A DNA stretch of 64,000 bases from Enterobacter cancerogenus. Its GTDB lineage: Bacteria; Pseudomonadota; Gammaproteobacteria; Enterobacterales; Enterobacteriaceae. The stretch lies in the NCBI RefSeq assembly GCF_019047785.1, contig NZ_CP077290.1, positions 2,418,001 to 2,482,000 of the forward strand. Reading direction: 5' to 3'. The position numbers and the translations under genes were made by a program. Of this stretch, positions 51,888-61,788 are shown one piece after another (the stretch's first letter is position 1; the number at the start of each line of letters is the position of its first letter). The notes below the pieces were generated by a model. The model searched no databases, was not told the origin of the DNA, and saw only the letters and a list, made by a program, of their open reading frames with translations.

Positions 51888-52637
51888 ATGAGCAGGAAAA
51901 TAATGGTGGTCACCGCCGCCTATGGCACAGACCAGGTCCGGCAGGCAGGCGGTCAACGGGCGATGCTCCCCGTGATTGCTGGAGCCGGTGCCGACGGCGT
52001 GGAGATCCGCCGCGAACTGTTCAGCCATGACGAGCTGCTGACGCTGCCCGCGCTGAGCGAAACGATCGAACTGCTGGGCCTGCTGGCGTGCTACTCCGCC
52101 CCTGCCGCCCTGTTTATGCCGGACGGCACGCTTAACCCGGACCTCCCGCGTTATTTATCGGAAGCCAGCACCTTAAACGCGCTTTGGCTGAAAGTCTCTC
52201 TGGGTCATTTCAACGACAAGCAGCCTCTCGAGGCTCTGCGCGCCCTGCTGAATGCAAGCGGCATGGCGCTGGTGGTGGAAAACGACCAAACCGACTGCGG
52301 TCAACTCGCCCCGATGCAGCGCTTCAAGGCGGCCTGCCGGGTGATGGCGCTGCCCGTCACGCTGACGTTCGACATGGGCAACTGGCTCTGGGTCGGTGAC
52401 TCACCGGAGGAGGCCGCGCGCCATCTGGCTCCCGCGGTGAGCTATATCCACGTTAAAGCCGCCGTTGCGCATAACGCGCAGTTCCGCGCCGTTCCCCCGG
52501 ACCACGCCGACGCGCGCTGGCTGGATCTGCTCAACCAGCTTCCAGCCGATGCACCGCGCGGCATTGAGTTCCCACTGGAAGGGGCGGATTTAATGGCCGT
52601 CACCCGTCATTACGTTAACCTGCTGCGCGAGGAGTAA
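51888..52637 (+). CDS. kguE: Sugar phosphate isomerase/epimerase family protein, KguE-like
   Basis: A 249-residue TIM-barrel protein of the xylose-isomerase-like AP endonuclease family 2 superfamily. GADGVEIRRELFS, ALVVENDQTD and VTLTFDMGNWLWVG carry the usual metal-ligand Glu/Asp positions. The frame opens at 51834, but the ATG at 51888 has GGAGTCAGG before it. It is the first gene of the kgu run, in the same order as in Pseudomonas (kguE-kguK-kguT), where its precise reaction is not settled. kguK follows after 3 bp. Confidence 0.78.
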   Translation: MSRKIMVVTAAYGTDQVRQAGGQRAMLPVIAGAGADGVEIRRELFSHDELLTLPALSETIELLGLLACYSAPAALFMPDGTLNPDLPRYLSEASTLNALWLKVSLGHFNDKQPLEALRALLNASGMALVVENDQTDCGQLAPMQRFKAACRVMALPVTLTFDMGNWLWVGDSPEEAARHLAPAVSYIHVKAAVAHNAQFRAVPPDHADARWLDLLNQLPADAPRGIEFPLEGADLMAVTRHYVNLLREE

Positions 52638-52640
52638 ACC

Positions 52641-53579
52641 ATGCACAAGACGCTGGATGTCATCACTGTCGGCGAGGCCATGGCGATGTTTGTCGCCACC
52701 GAAACGGGCGAGCTGAGCACGGTAGAACACTTTATGAAGCGCGTGGCGGGAGCAGAGCTGAACGTCGCCACCGGGCTTGCCCGTCTGGGCCTGAACGTCG
52801 GCTGGGTCAGCCGCGTGGGCGACGACAGCTTTGGTCATTTCATTCTCGACACCTTAAAAAAAGAGGGCATTGATGCCGCAGGCGTGACGCTCGACGGGCG
52901 TTTCGCCACCGGCTTTCAGCTCAAATCGAAAGTTGAAAATGGAACCGATCCCAACGTGGAGTATTTCCGTAAAGGATCGGCGGCAAGCCATCTCTCCGTC
53001 GAGGACTACCATGCGCCCTACTTTTCTGCGGCGCGCCATCTGCACCTGAGCGGCGTGGCGGCTGCGCTTTCGGCAAGCTCATATGCGCTACTGGATCACG
53101 CTGCGACTGCCATGAAAGCGCAGGGAAAAACCATTTCTTTCGATCCGAACCTGCGTCCGGTGCTCTGGAAAAGTGAAGCGGAGATGGTCGAGAAGCTGAA
53201 CCGTCTGGCGTTCCAGGCCGACTGGGTGCTCCCCGGCATCAAAGAGGGAATGATCCTCACCGGCGAAAGCACGCCGGAAGGGATTGCCGACTTTTATCTG
53301 AACCAGGGGGTAAAAGCCGTGGTGATGAAAACCGGTGCGGATGGCGCATGGTTCAAAACCGCCGACGGCGAGCAGGGTGCCGTCGCTGCGATCAAGGTTG
53401 AGAACGTGGTCGACACCGTGGGCGCAGGCGATGGTTTTGCCGTGGGCGTTATTAGCGCACTGCTGGAAGGTAAAGCCTTACCGCAGGCTATCGCCCGGGG
53501 GAACAAAATCGGCTCGCTGGCCATTCAGGTCCAGGGCGACAGCGAAGGGTTACCGACGCGCGTACAGCTAGAATCTTAA
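52641..53579 (+). CDS. kguK: 2-ketogluconate kinase (PfkB family)
   Basis: A 312-residue ribokinase/PfkB-family sugar kinase. The N-terminal substrate site has GEAMAMFVA and GAELNVATGLARLG. The C-terminal signature DTVGAGDGFAVGV carries the catalytic Asp. The expected reaction is 2-ketogluconate to 2-keto-6-phosphogluconate. KdgK (2-keto-3-deoxygluconate kinase) is a close relative that sequence alone does not exclude, but the neighbours favour KguK. Confidence 0.8.
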   Translation: MHKTLDVITVGEAMAMFVATETGELSTVEHFMKRVAGAELNVATGLARLGLNVGWVSRVGDDSFGHFILDTLKKEGIDAAGVTLDGRFATGFQLKSKVENGTDPNVEYFRKGSAASHLSVEDYHAPYFSAARHLHLSGVAAALSASSYALLDHAATAMKAQGKTISFDPNLRPVLWKSEAEMVEKLNRLAFQADWVLPGIKEGMILTGESTPEGIADFYLNQGVKAVVMKTGADGAWFKTADGEQGAVAAIKVENVVDTVGAGDGFAVGVISALLEGKALPQAIARGNKIGSLAIQVQGDSEGLPTRVQLES

Positions 53580-53581
53580 TT

Positions 53582-53626
53582 TCCTCTCCCTGTGGGAGAG
53601 GGCCAGGGTGAGGGCAACAGACCGCA
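53582..53626 (+). repeat. Dispersed intergenic repeat, copy C, inside the kgu operon
   Basis: CCTCTCCC-TGTGGGAGAGGG is followed by CCAGGGTGAGGGCAACAGACC. It lies in the 116-bp kguK-kguT gap and could stabilise or attenuate the operon mRNA. Confidence 0.8.
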
Positions 53627-53695
53627 CCACACAATTAAACCACCGTGTACCCTACAGACAACGGCGGTAACAACCTCAACAACAGAGGCAAGCCT

Positions 53696-54976
53696 ATGAA
53701 CAGTTCGACCAATGCAGTAAAACGCTGGTGGTACATCATGCCTATCGTGTTCATCACGTACAGCCTGGCGTATCTCGATCGTGCCAACTTCAGCTTCGCA
53801 TCCGCCGCAGGGATCACCGAGGATCTCGGGATCACCAAAGGCGTCTCCTCGCTGCTGGGCGCGCTTTTCTTCCTCGGCTACTTCTTCTTCCAGATCCCAG
53901 GCGCTATCTACGCCGAACGCCGCAGCGTGCGTAAACTGATCTTCATCTGCCTGATTTTGTGGGGGGGATGTGCGTCACTGACCGGCGTGGTGAACAACAT
54001 TCCTGCGCTGGCCGCCATTCGCTTTATCCTCGGCGTGGTGGAGGCCGCGGTTATGCCCGCAATGCTGATTTACATCAGCAACTGGTTTACTAAATCTGAA
54101 CGCTCCAGGGCGAACACGTTCCTGATCCTCGGTAACCCGGTGACGGTACTGTGGATGTCCGTGGTGTCTGGCTACCTGATCCAGTCTTTCGGCTGGCGCG
54201 AAATGTTTATCATCGAGGGCGTCCCGGCGGTTATCTGGGCATTCTGCTGGTGGGTGCTGGTGAAAGACAAACCGTCTCAGGCGAAATGGCTCTCGGAAGA
54301 TGAAAAAGCCGCGCTTCAGGCGCAGCTGGACAAAGAGCAGCAAGGCCTGAAGGCGGTACGCAACTATGGCGAGGCCTTCCGCTCGCGCAACGTCATTCTG
54401 CTGTGCGCACAGTATTTCACCTGGAGCATTGGCGTGTATGGCTTTGTGCTGTGGCTGCCGTCCATTATCCGCAGCGGCGGCGAAAATCTCGGCATGGTCG
54501 AAGTGGGCTGGCTGTCGTCGGTGCCCTATCTGGCGGCGACCATCGCGATGATTATCGCCTCATGGGCCTCGGACAAGCTGCAAAACCGTAAACTGTTCGT
54601 CTGGCCGCTGCTGCTGATTGCTGCCTTTGCGTTTATCGGTTCCTGGGCCGTCGGGGCTAATCACTTCTGGGCCTCTTACACCCTGCTGGTGATTGCGGGT
54701 GCCGCCATGTACGCACCTTATGGTCCATTCTTCGCGATTATCCCGGAGATGCTGCCGCGTAACGTGGCGGGCGGCGCAATGGCCTTAATTAACAGCATGG
54801 GCGCGCTGGGGTCGTTCTTTGGTTCGTGGTTCGTTGGTTATCTTAATGGCGCAACCGGCAGCCCGTCAGCATCGTACATATTTATGGGGGTAGCGCTTTT
54901 CGTCTCAGTGTGGCTAACTCTGATTGTTAAGCCTGCTAATAATCAACAGCTACCCGTCGGCGCACGCCACGCCTAA
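53696..54976 (+). CDS. kguT: 2-ketogluconate MFS transporter, KguT-like
   Basis: A 426-residue major facilitator of the anion:cation symporter group, with about 12 spans. The span-1 signature [10 protein letters not shown] and the span 4-5 stretch [16 protein letters not shown] fit the family of sugar-acid transporters (GudP, ExuT, KguT). The ATG at 53696 ([15 protein letters not shown]) follows AGAGGC, and 51 nt of open frame upstream are probably untranslated. It is placed between kguK and ghrB, so 2-ketogluconate is the likely substrate. Confidence 0.8.
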   Translation: MNSSTNAVKRWWYIMPIVFITYSLAYLDRANFSFASAAGITEDLGITKGVSSLLGALFFLGYFFFQIPGAIYAERRSVRKLIFICLILWGGCASLTGVVNNIPALAAIRFILGVVEAAVMPAMLIYISNWFTKSERSRANTFLILGNPVTVLWMSVVSGYLIQSFGWREMFIIEGVPAVIWAFCWWVLVKDKPSQAKWLSEDEKAALQAQLDKEQQGLKAVRNYGEAFRSRNVILLCAQYFTWSIGVYGFVLWLPSIIRSGGENLGMVEVGWLSSVPYLAATIAMIIASWASDKLQNRKLFVWPLLLIAAFAFIGSWAVGANHFWASYTLLVIAGAAMYAPYGPFFAIIPEMLPRNVAGGAMALINSMGALGSFFGSWFVGYLNGATGSPSASYIFMGVALFVSVWLTLIVKPANNQQLPVGARHA

Positions 54977-55002
54977 ACCCTTTCACATCTACGGAGATTA
55001 GC

Positions 55003-55977
55003 ATGAAGCCGTCCGTCATTTTGTATAAAGCCTTGCCTGACGATCTACACCACCGCCTGGAAGAACATTTCACCGTGACCCAGGTGAAAGACCTTAGCCC
55101 GCAGACCGTGACGCAACACGCCGATGCGTTCGCCCATGCCGAAGGGCTGCTGGGCTCCAGCGAAAAAGTGGATGCCGCACTGCTGGAAAAAATGCCGAAG
55201 CTTCGTGCCACCTCTACGGTTTCCGTGGGGTATGACAACTTTGACGTGGATGCCCTTAACGCCCGCAAGATCCTGCTGATGCACACGCCACATGCCCTGA
55301 CTGAAACCGTGGCCGACACGCTGATGGCGCTGGTGCTCAGCACTGGCCGCCGCGTCGTGGAGGTTGCTGAACGCGTCAAAGCGGGCGAGTGGACGAAGAG
55401 CATTGGCCCGGACTGGTTTGGCGTGGACGTTCATGGCAAAACGCTGGGGATCGTCGGCATGGGCCGCATCGGACTGGCGCTGGCGCAGCGCGCGCATTTC
55501 GGCTTCAACATGCCGATCCTCTACAACGCCCGCCGTCATCACGTCGAAGCCGAGGAACGCTTCAACGCGCGCTACTGCGAGCTGGATACACTGCTTCAGG
55601 AAGCGGATTACGTCTGCCTGATCCTGCCCCTGACGGACGAAACCCATCATCTGATTGGCAAATCGGCGTTTGAGAAGATGAAGACGTCGGCCATTTTCAT
55701 CAACGCGGGGCGTGGTCCGGTTGTGGATGAAAAGGCGCTGATTGAGGCGCTGCAAAATGGTGAGATCCATGCAGCCGGTCTGGATGTGTTTGAGCAGGAG
55801 CCGCTGCCGGTCGATTCACCGCTGCTGACATTGCCCAACGTTGTGGCCCTGCCCCACATTGGCTCAGCAACGCACGAGACACGCTACAACATGGCGGCCA
55901 CCGCAGTAGATAACCTGATTGCCGCGCTAGGCGGTAAGGTTAAACAGAACTGCGTTAACCCGCAGGTGCAACAGTAG
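55003..55977 (+). CDS. ghrB: 2-ketogluconate / hydroxypyruvate / glyoxylate reductase
   Basis: A 324-residue D-2-hydroxyacid dehydrogenase, the E. coli GhrB length, using NAD(P)H. The nucleotide loop is [16 protein letters not shown], and the catalytic Arg, Glu and His lie in [20 protein letters not shown] and [13 protein letters not shown]. coli GhrB reduces glyoxylate, hydroxypyruvate and 2-ketogluconate. Here it lies 26 bp after kguT in the position of kguD (2-keto-6-phosphogluconate reductase) in Pseudomonas, so either 2-ketogluconate or its 6-phosphate may be the physiological substrate. Confidence 0.93.
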   Translation: MKPSVILYKALPDDLHHRLEEHFTVTQVKDLSPQTVTQHADAFAHAEGLLGSSEKVDAALLEKMPKLRATSTVSVGYDNFDVDALNARKILLMHTPHALTETVADTLMALVLSTGRRVVEVAERVKAGEWTKSIGPDWFGVDVHGKTLGIVGMGRIGLALAQRAHFGFNMPILYNARRHHVEAEERFNARYCELDTLLQEADYVCLILPLTDETHHLIGKSAFEKMKTSAIFINAGRGPVVDEKALIEALQNGEIHAAGLDVFEQEPLPVDSPLLTLPNVVALPHIGSATHETRYNMAATAVDNLIAALGGKVKQNCVNPQVQQ

Positions 55978-55982
55978 AAACG

Positions 55983-56008
55983 AAAAAACCCGCCAGAAGG
56001 CGGGTTTT
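55983..56008. terminator. Terminator shared by ghrB and cspA
   Basis: CCCGCC-AGAA-GGCGGG has A6 on its left and T4 on its right. It is strongest for cspA on the minus strand. Confidence 0.88.
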
Positions 56009-56035
56009 AGAATTCTTTGCTGCTGAGTTGGAAGC

Positions 56036-56248
56036 TTACAGGCTTACAACGTTACCAGCTGCTGGGCCTTTAGCGCCGCTTTCGATGGTGAAGGACACTT
56101 TCTGACCTTCGTCCAGAGATTTGTAGCCTTCGTTCTGGATAGCAGAGAAGTGTACGAACACGTCTTTAGAGCCATCGTCAGGAGTGATGAAGCCGAAACC
56201 TTTATCAGCGTTGAACCATTTTACCAGACCAGTCATTTTACCAGACAT
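56036..56248 (-). CDS. cspA: Cold-shock protein CspA
   Basis: CspA is the major cold-shock RNA chaperone. The 70-residue five-stranded barrel has RNP1 KGFGFI and RNP2 VFVHF, and differs from E. coli CspA at only a few positions from memory. The long leader (below) supports cspA rather than another csp paralogue. In E. coli it lies beyond yiaG on the opposite strand; here it sits between ghrB and yiaF. Confidence 0.93.
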   Translation of the reverse strand: MSGKMTGLVKWFNADKGFGFITPDDGSKDVFVHFSAIQNEGYKSLDEGQKVSFTIESGAKGPAAGNVVSL

Positions 56249-56439
56249 AGAAATTACCTTATTAAAAATTTGTTGTGCCTTCCGGCGCGATGGTTGCGTT
56301 ACAGATTTTTAAGCGATGAAGGAAGGGTCACTACGAAGGGTATCTATGGATAACAATCTGGACTGCTTAACTAAACTGCTTTAGGTCTGTGTAACAAACC
56401 GACGGGGATAGTTATACCGATGTGGTAGGTGAATGACAA
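56249..56439 (-). promoter_or_regulatory. cspA promoter and long thermosensing leader
   Basis: On the minus strand TTGTCA (56434-56439), 17 bp and TATAAC (56411-56416) form the promoter. A leader of about 155 nt follows, with a cold-box-like TGTTACACAGACC (56384-56396) near its 5' end and TAAGGTAATTTCT before the ATG. The leader is recognisably that of E. coli cspA, whose structure changes with temperature to expose the ribosome site. Confidence 0.85.
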
Positions 56440-56460
56440 GCATTATTTTTATTATCTATA

Positions 56461-56490
56461 AAAAACCCCGCCTGATGCGGGGTTTTTTTG
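56461..56490 (-). terminator. Terminator of yiaF
   Basis: On the minus strand CCCCGC-ATCAG-GCGGGG is followed by TTTTTT, directly after the yiaF stop. Confidence 0.9.
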
Positions 56491-56491
56491 T

Positions 56492-57202
56492 TTACTCGGT
56501 TGCCGCGACGGCTGCCGTCCACGCCTGACTAAAGGCCTGGTGCTGCGACGCCAGCGGCCCGATCAGCGTATTGTACTGGCTTGCCTGCTGTGAGGTCGGG
56601 AACTGGATACCGTTAGAGACGAAGCTCACCTGCGTACCCTGTTCGTTAATAAAGTCCCCTACCTGCACCAGCTGCTGCGTAAAGATCTGCGCGGCCGGGA
56701 TCAGCGGTTGCAAAGCGTCGGAAGGTTTGATGACCACTTTCTCATACGCTTTATCAAAGACCGGCTTGAGATCCTCGCCCTGCTTCAGCGCAGAACGCGA
56801 AGCATCGGCCTGCATTTTGGCATTCTGCAACTGCTGGCTGAGCACGCCGAGCGCACCGTTGGACTGGCGCAGCGGTTCACGCTGGGTCACATAATCCTGC
56901 GGCACACGGATCGCGTTAACGCTATCCAGCACCGGACGAAGACCGGAATCCATCGCCTGGCTCACCTGCTGTGAATAACCATAAAGAATGGCGTAATCAG
57001 AAACAAAAGGACCAAACTGTTTTTTCTGATCCGCAGTCAGCGTTGGTAAACGCTCGCCGCTGCGCATCACCGTATTCTGCAGAAAATCGATAAACGCTTT
57101 GCGCTGATCGCCTTCTTTATCGAAACACCCACTCAGGCTAACAACCATCAACAACGCCGCAATAGGCGCAAACCAGCGAGAGCAGGACTTTCCTGTCGCC
57201 AT
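56492..57202 (-). CDS. yiaF: YiaF, DUF3053 putative lipoprotein
   Basis: A 236-residue protein matching E. coli YiaF (DUF3053), function unknown. The N-terminus has a hydrophobic stretch ending VSLSGC, a lipobox with Cys26, and the rest is helical with no further membrane span. The frame opens at 57301, but the ATG at 57202 follows AGGAG and gives the E. coli length. Confidence 0.92.
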   Translation of the reverse strand: MATGKSCSRWFAPIAALLMVVSLSGCFDKEGDQRKAFIDFLQNTVMRSGERLPTLTADQKKQFGPFVSDYAILYGYSQQVSQAMDSGLRPVLDSVNAIRVPQDYVTQREPLRQSNGALGVLSQQLQNAKMQADASRSALKQGEDLKPVFDKAYEKVVIKPSDALQPLIPAAQIFTQQLVQVGDFINEQGTQVSFVSNGIQFPTSQQASQYNTLIGPLASQHQAFSQAWTAAVAATE

Positions 57203-57330
57203 TTTAATACTCCTTTCACCCAAAAAAGCGCACACCGGCACACGCGTGCCTGACGGCTTACAAGAATAGTCCAGGTCAGCCCTGCAAGATACCCTTTTCA
57301 TGCAAAACGGCTATTACCGTTTTCGTGCTG

Positions 57331-57398
57331 AGTATTTACAAAAAAATACCTATAGCAGCCTAAGGATGTGTAATCAGTGGATTAGCATAACTATCCAC
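57331..57398. other. Inverted repeats in the yiaF-yiaG divergent region
   Basis: The 332-bp gap between the yiaF and yiaG starts holds two inverted repeats: GTATTT-ACAA-AAAATAC type at about 57331-57350, and GTGGAT (57377-57382) with ATCCAC (57393-57398). They could be operators, possibly for YiaG itself. No gene is seen in the gap. Confidence 0.4.
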
Positions 57399-57534
57399 TT
57401 CGCTGAAACGAATCAACCTACCCTTACTGTACAAATAATCACAGCCGTGACGATCCACGATTTGCAATAAGGACTATTCTTAACAGGCTCTCTGATGTTC
57501 ATGATCCCGCTGTGAGATTTATGAGGAGTTCTCA

Positions 57535-57822
57535 ATGGAATATAAAGATCCTGAGTTTGAGCTGCTGAGCAGCCTGGAACAGATTATTTTTAAAGATGTA
57601 CCGCAGACGATTACCCTGAAACAAAAGTCCAATCCCTTTACTGAATTTGAGCGGTTACGTAAAGCGTCAGGACTTAAAACGGATGAATTCGCAAGAGCGA
57701 TGGGTGTCAGCGTATCGATGGTGCTGGAATGGGAATCAAAACGTGAAAAACCCACGCCGGCTGAATTAAAGCTGATGCGCCTGATTCAAGCCAACCCTGC
57801 CCTTAGTAAGCAAATAGCGTAA
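57535..57822 (+). CDS. yiaG: YiaG, HTH-XRE family regulator
   Basis: A 95-residue DNA-binding protein with a Cro/C1-type helix-turn-helix in the C-terminal half (FERLRKASGLKTDEFARAMG then VSMVLEWESKREKP). It matches E. coli YiaG, whose targets are unknown. It resembles the antitoxin subunits of HigBA-type modules, but no toxin gene is adjacent. AGGAG lies just before the ATG. Confidence 0.93.
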   Translation: MEYKDPEFELLSSLEQIIFKDVPQTITLKQKSNPFTEFERLRKASGLKTDEFARAMGVSVSMVLEWESKREKPTPAELKLMRLIQANPALSKQIA

Positions 57823-57833
57823 TAAAGATAACC

Positions 57834-57856
57834 CGCCCCCGCCCTTGCGGGGGTTT
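57834..57856. terminator. Terminator between yiaG and the ABC-F gene
   Basis: CCCCCGC-CCTT-GCGGGGG followed by TTTGTGTTT, between two convergent genes. Confidence 0.75.
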
Positions 57857-57861
57857 GTGTT

Positions 57862-59481
57862 TTAGAGGCTTTCGCACCGCCATCCCGATTCCTGCCACAC
57901 CAGTTCATGCGTCAGTTTTAATCCTTTGAGAAAAGCCTCATCGTGGGACACCACCAGCAGCGCACCGGGAAAATCGGCCAGCGCCGCTTCAATCGCCTGC
58001 ACCGACGCCAAATCTAGATGGTTGGTGGGTTCATCTAACAGCAGCAACTGGGCCGCCTCTTCTCGCCATAAAACGCAGGCGAGCGCCGCTTTTAGTCGCT
58101 CGCCTCCGCTCAGTTCGGCCAGCGGAAGCGTAACTTTGTCCGCACCCAGCTGAAGCTGGGCCAGCCGGGTCCGAAGCGTGCCCTCTTCAAGCGGCGTATT
58201 ATGCAGGTTCAGATGCGTCATCACCGACCGGGAGAGATCCAGCTGCGTAAGATGCTGATCCAGATACGCGCATGATACCGACAGACGGCAGGTGCCTGAC
58301 AGCGGCGCGACCTGCCCCAGAATGACCTTCAACAGCGTCGATTTTCCGCAGCCGTTCGGCCCACGCAGCGCCACGCGCATCGGACCATCCATCCGCCAGT
58401 CTGTTGGCGGCAGTTCGACATAGGGCAGAACCAGATTGTCCATCACCAGAACCTGTTTCCCCTGCGCAATATGGCTTTCCGGCAGGGTAAACATCACGGG
58501 ATTTTCTTCTTCAACCCGCTCGCGCGCCTTGTTAACCGCAGCATTCAGCGCGTCATTTTGATCGCTATGCTGTTTTTTCCAGGATCCCACACGCTCTTTC
58601 GCCGCCCCTTTGTATTTCACGCGCTCAAACGAGGCAATATTCAGCGTATCCACCGTGCGCAGCGTTTTAGCCGAACGCCGCTGGCTGTCATCATGTTCTT
58701 TTTGTATGCGGGCACGGGTACGCTTGCGCTCGGTCGCCGCATGTTCCAGCGCCGCGCGGGCGGCCTGTTGTTCTGCCTCGCGCTGGGTTTGCCAGGTGGC
58801 ATAGTTCCCGCCGAAACTGCGCAAGCCGGACGCGCTCAGCTCAAGTATGCGCGGCACCCGGGCCAGTAACTCACGATCGTGAGACGCCACCAGCACGCCC
58901 CCCGGATAGCGGGCAAGCTGGTCGTAGAACCACGCCCGGCCTTCTCTGTCGAGGTGGTTCGTGGGCTCATCCAGCAGCAGATAATCTGCGCCGGCGATAA
59001 ACGCGCCGCACAGCAGGGCGCGAATGCGCTCCCCACCGCTCAGCTCATCAGCCCGCTTTTCGGGATCAAAAGGCGGAAGTTTAGCGGCGATAAACGCGTC
59101 GCTCAGCCGTTCCGCCAGATCCCAGTACCCGTCAAGAATATCCAGATCCTCGGGCTCAGCATCGCCGCTGTCGACACGCTTTCGCGCCGCGAAAATCGTC
59201 TCATAGCCGAGCAGTTCAGCCAGCGTAAGCTGCGGAGAAATAACGTGCTGTTGCGCCACATACGCGCTTGTTCCGAAGCGCTCAATGTGGCCGCCAGCCG
59301 GGAGATCCAGCCCCGCCAGCAGACGCAGCAGGCGCGTTTTACCGCTGCCGTTGCGCCCAACCAGCGCGCACAGAGAGGGTTCCAGTGACAAATTCAGCGG
59401 ACCAAAAAGGATATCGCCCGTCGCAAACTGACAGGTGACCTGATGCAAAATAAAAGAAGGGGACTGCGCAAAATGAGCCAT
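57862..59481 (-). CDS. ABC-F family ATPase
   Basis: A 539-residue soluble protein with two ABC domains and no membrane spans. Domain 1 has Walker A GRNGSGKT, signature LSGGERIRAL and Walker B DYLLLDEPTNH. A charged linker of about 80 residues (AALEHAATERKRTRARIQ onward) precedes domain 2, with GPNGCGKST, LSGGERLKAAL and LLLLDEPTNH. Members of this family act on ribosomes in translation or resistance. It does not look like EttA, Uup or YheS of E. coli, so I give no symbol. AGGAG sets the ATG at 59481; a GTG 6 nt upstream overlaps that site. Confidence 0.88.
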   Translation of the reverse strand: MAHFAQSPSFILHQVTCQFATGDILFGPLNLSLEPSLCALVGRNGSGKTRLLRLLAGLDLPAGGHIERFGTSAYVAQQHVISPQLTLAELLGYETIFAARKRVDSGDAEPEDLDILDGYWDLAERLSDAFIAAKLPPFDPEKRADELSGGERIRALLCGAFIAGADYLLLDEPTNHLDREGRAWFYDQLARYPGGVLVASHDRELLARVPRILELSASGLRSFGGNYATWQTQREAEQQAARAALEHAATERKRTRARIQKEHDDSQRRSAKTLRTVDTLNIASFERVKYKGAAKERVGSWKKQHSDQNDALNAAVNKARERVEEENPVMFTLPESHIAQGKQVLVMDNLVLPYVELPPTDWRMDGPMRVALRGPNGCGKSTLLKVILGQVAPLSGTCRLSVSCAYLDQHLTQLDLSRSVMTHLNLHNTPLEEGTLRTRLAQLQLGADKVTLPLAELSGGERLKAALACVLWREEAAQLLLLDEPTNHLDLASVQAIEAALADFPGALLVVSHDEAFLKGLKLTHELVWQESGWRCESL

Positions 59482-59662
59482 AAGCACTCCTGAATGAAAT
59501 CAAAACATCCCCTGCTCACGCGGTAGCGTTTAGCAAGGCTCGAAATTCATCAGTCGTGTTTGTTCATTTTTGGGGGGCGCTCCAGCGGAAAGACGTTAGC
59601 AGGAGTAAGGATAACGGTAATTTGTTGACCATTTCAAGGTTAAATTTTCAGCGGTACGTAAT

Positions 59663-59687
59663 AAAAAACCCGCCGAAGCGGGTTTTT
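59663..59687 (-). terminator. Terminator of glyQS
   Basis: On the minus strand AACCCGC-TTCG-GCGGGTT is followed by T4, 22 bp after the glyS stop. Confidence 0.92.
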
Positions 59688-59709
59688 AGCATTTGTAACA
59701 AAAGGCGCA

Positions 59710-61779
59710 TTACTGCAGCAGCGAAATATCCGCTACGCGCAGGAAGAGTTCGCGCAGTTTTTCGAGCATGGTCAGGCGGTTAATACGCAGTTCCTGATCT
59801 TCTACGTTCACCATCACTTTCTCGAAGAAAGCATCAATCGCTTCACGCAGTTCAGACAGCTCGACCAGCGCTTCCTGGTAGCGACCTTCGGCGAAGAACG
59901 GTTCCAGTTTGTCACGCAGAACCACAACCTGCATCGCCAGAGCGATCTCTTCCGGCTCTTTCAGCGTAGCGGCGTTAACACGCTCGTTCAGCGTCTCGTC
60001 GGATTTCGCCAGGATGTTAGAGACACGCTTGTTGGCCGCAGCCAGCGCAGCCGCCGCGTCCAGCGTACGGAAGTGAGAAACCGCCTTCATGCGCGCATCG
60101 AAATCTGCCGGACGGGTTGGACGACGCGCCAGCACCGCCTGAATGGTGTCAACGGTGTAGCCTTCATCCTGATACCAGGCGCGGAAACGCCCCAGCATGA
60201 AGTCGATAACGTCATCCACAACCTTCGCGTTTGTCAGCTTGTCACCGTACAGGCGCACCGCTTCTTCGGTCAGGGTCTGCAGATCCAGGTTCAGGTTCTT
60301 CTCAACGATGATACGCAGCACGCCAAGTGCGGCACGACGCAGCGCAAACGGGTCTTTATCGCCTTTCGGATGCTGACCGATACCGAAGATGCCCGCCAGG
60401 GTATCCATTTTATCGGCGATCGCGACGGCGCAAGCCACCGGATTGGACGGCAGATCGTCACCCGCAAAGCGCGGCTGGTACTGCTCGTTCAGGGCGACAG
60501 CCACGTCTTCCGCTTCACCGTCATGGCGCGCGTAGTGCATGCCCATCACGCCCTGGGTGTCGGTGAATTCGAACACCATGTTGGTCATCAGGTCGCACTT
60601 GGACAGCAGGCCCGCGCGGGTAGCGTGATTGACGTCTGCACCGATTTCACGGGCGATCCAACCGGACAGCTCCGCAATACGGTCGGTCTTGTCACGCAGC
60701 GTACCCAGCTGCTGCTGGAACAGCACGGTCTGCAGGCGCGGCAGGTTGTCTTCCAGACGCTTTTTACGGTCGGTATTGAAGAAGAACTCAGCATCTGCCA
60801 GACGCGGACGCACCACTTTCTCGTTACCGGAGATAATCTGGGACGGATCTTTCGATTCGATGTTCGCCACGAAAATGAAGTTTGGCAGCAGTTTGCCGTC
60901 GTTGGCGTAAACCGGGAAGTACTTCTGGTCACCCTTCATGGTGTACACCAGCGCTTCAGCCGGAACGGCGAGGAATTTCTCTTCGAACTTCGCGGTCAGC
61001 ACAACCGGCCATTCGACCAGAGAGGTCACCTCTTCCAGCAGGCTTTCGCTCAGGTCTGCGTTGCCGCCAATCTGGCGTGCCGCTTCTTCGGCATCCGCTT
61101 TGATTTTGGCTTTACGCTGCTCGTAGTCGGCAATGACCTTACCGCGCTCCAGCAGGATCTGCGGGTACTGGTCGGCATTGTCGATAGTGAATTCCGGCTC
61201 GCCCATAAAGCGGTGGCCACGGATCACGCGATCGGACGCGACGCCGAGAATGGTAGCAGGAATAACGGTATCGCCGAGCAGCAGGGTCACGGTGTGAACC
61301 GGACGCACGAAGTGCACGTCGGACGCGCCCCAGCGCATCAGTTTTGGAATAGGCAGCTTAGCCAGCGAGGTTGCAATCATGTTTGGCAGCAGCGCTTCTG
61401 CGCTTTCGCCTTTAACATGAGCGCGATACAGCAGCCACTCGCCTTTGTCAGTGGTCAGACGCTCGGCCTGATCAACGGTGATACCGCAGCCGCGCGCCCA
61501 GCCTTCAGCCGCTTTGCTCGGTTTGCCTTCCGCGTCGAACGCCTGAGCAATCGCCGGGCCACGTTTTTCCACTTCACGATCCGGCTGTGACGCCGCCAGA
61601 TTTGCCACTTTCAGCGCCAGACGACGCGGTGCAGCAAACCACTCAATTTTACCGTGTGCCAGGCCAGCGTTATCCAGCTCGGCCGTTACGTTCGCAGCGA
61701 AAGATTCAGCCAGGCTGCGCAGGGCTTTTGGTGGCAGCTCTTCGGTTCCGATTTCCACCAGGAAAGTTTTCTCAGACAT
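59710..61779 (-). CDS. glyS: Glycyl-tRNA synthetase beta subunit
   Basis: The tRNA-recognising subunit of the alpha2beta2 glycyl-tRNA synthetase, 689 residues as in E. coli. It begins [19 protein letters not shown], carries an HD-like domain in the middle and an anticodon-binding C-terminal domain. It starts 9 bp after glyQ and is co-transcribed with it. Confidence 0.98.
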   Translation of the reverse strand: MSEKTFLVEIGTEELPPKALRSLAESFAANVTAELDNAGLAHGKIEWFAAPRRLALKVANLAASQPDREVEKRGPAIAQAFDAEGKPSKAAEGWARGCGITVDQAERLTTDKGEWLLYRAHVKGESAEALLPNMIATSLAKLPIPKLMRWGASDVHFVRPVHTVTLLLGDTVIPATILGVASDRVIRGHRFMGEPEFTIDNADQYPQILLERGKVIADYEQRKAKIKADAEEAARQIGGNADLSESLLEEVTSLVEWPVVLTAKFEEKFLAVPAEALVYTMKGDQKYFPVYANDGKLLPNFIFVANIESKDPSQIISGNEKVVRPRLADAEFFFNTDRKKRLEDNLPRLQTVLFQQQLGTLRDKTDRIAELSGWIAREIGADVNHATRAGLLSKCDLMTNMVFEFTDTQGVMGMHYARHDGEAEDVAVALNEQYQPRFAGDDLPSNPVACAVAIADKMDTLAGIFGIGQHPKGDKDPFALRRAALGVLRIIVEKNLNLDLQTLTEEAVRLYGDKLTNAKVVDDVIDFMLGRFRAWYQDEGYTVDTIQAVLARRPTRPADFDARMKAVSHFRTLDAAAALAAANKRVSNILAKSDETLNERVNAATLKEPEEIALAMQVVVLRDKLEPFFAEGRYQEALVELSELREAIDAFFEKVMVNVEDQELRINRLTMLEKLRELFLRVADISLLQ

Positions 61780-61788
61780 GGCCGCCTC

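Noticed and set aside
60073..61590. A 505-codon open frame antisense to glyS
   Set aside because: Shadow of glyS, with no start signals or domain features.
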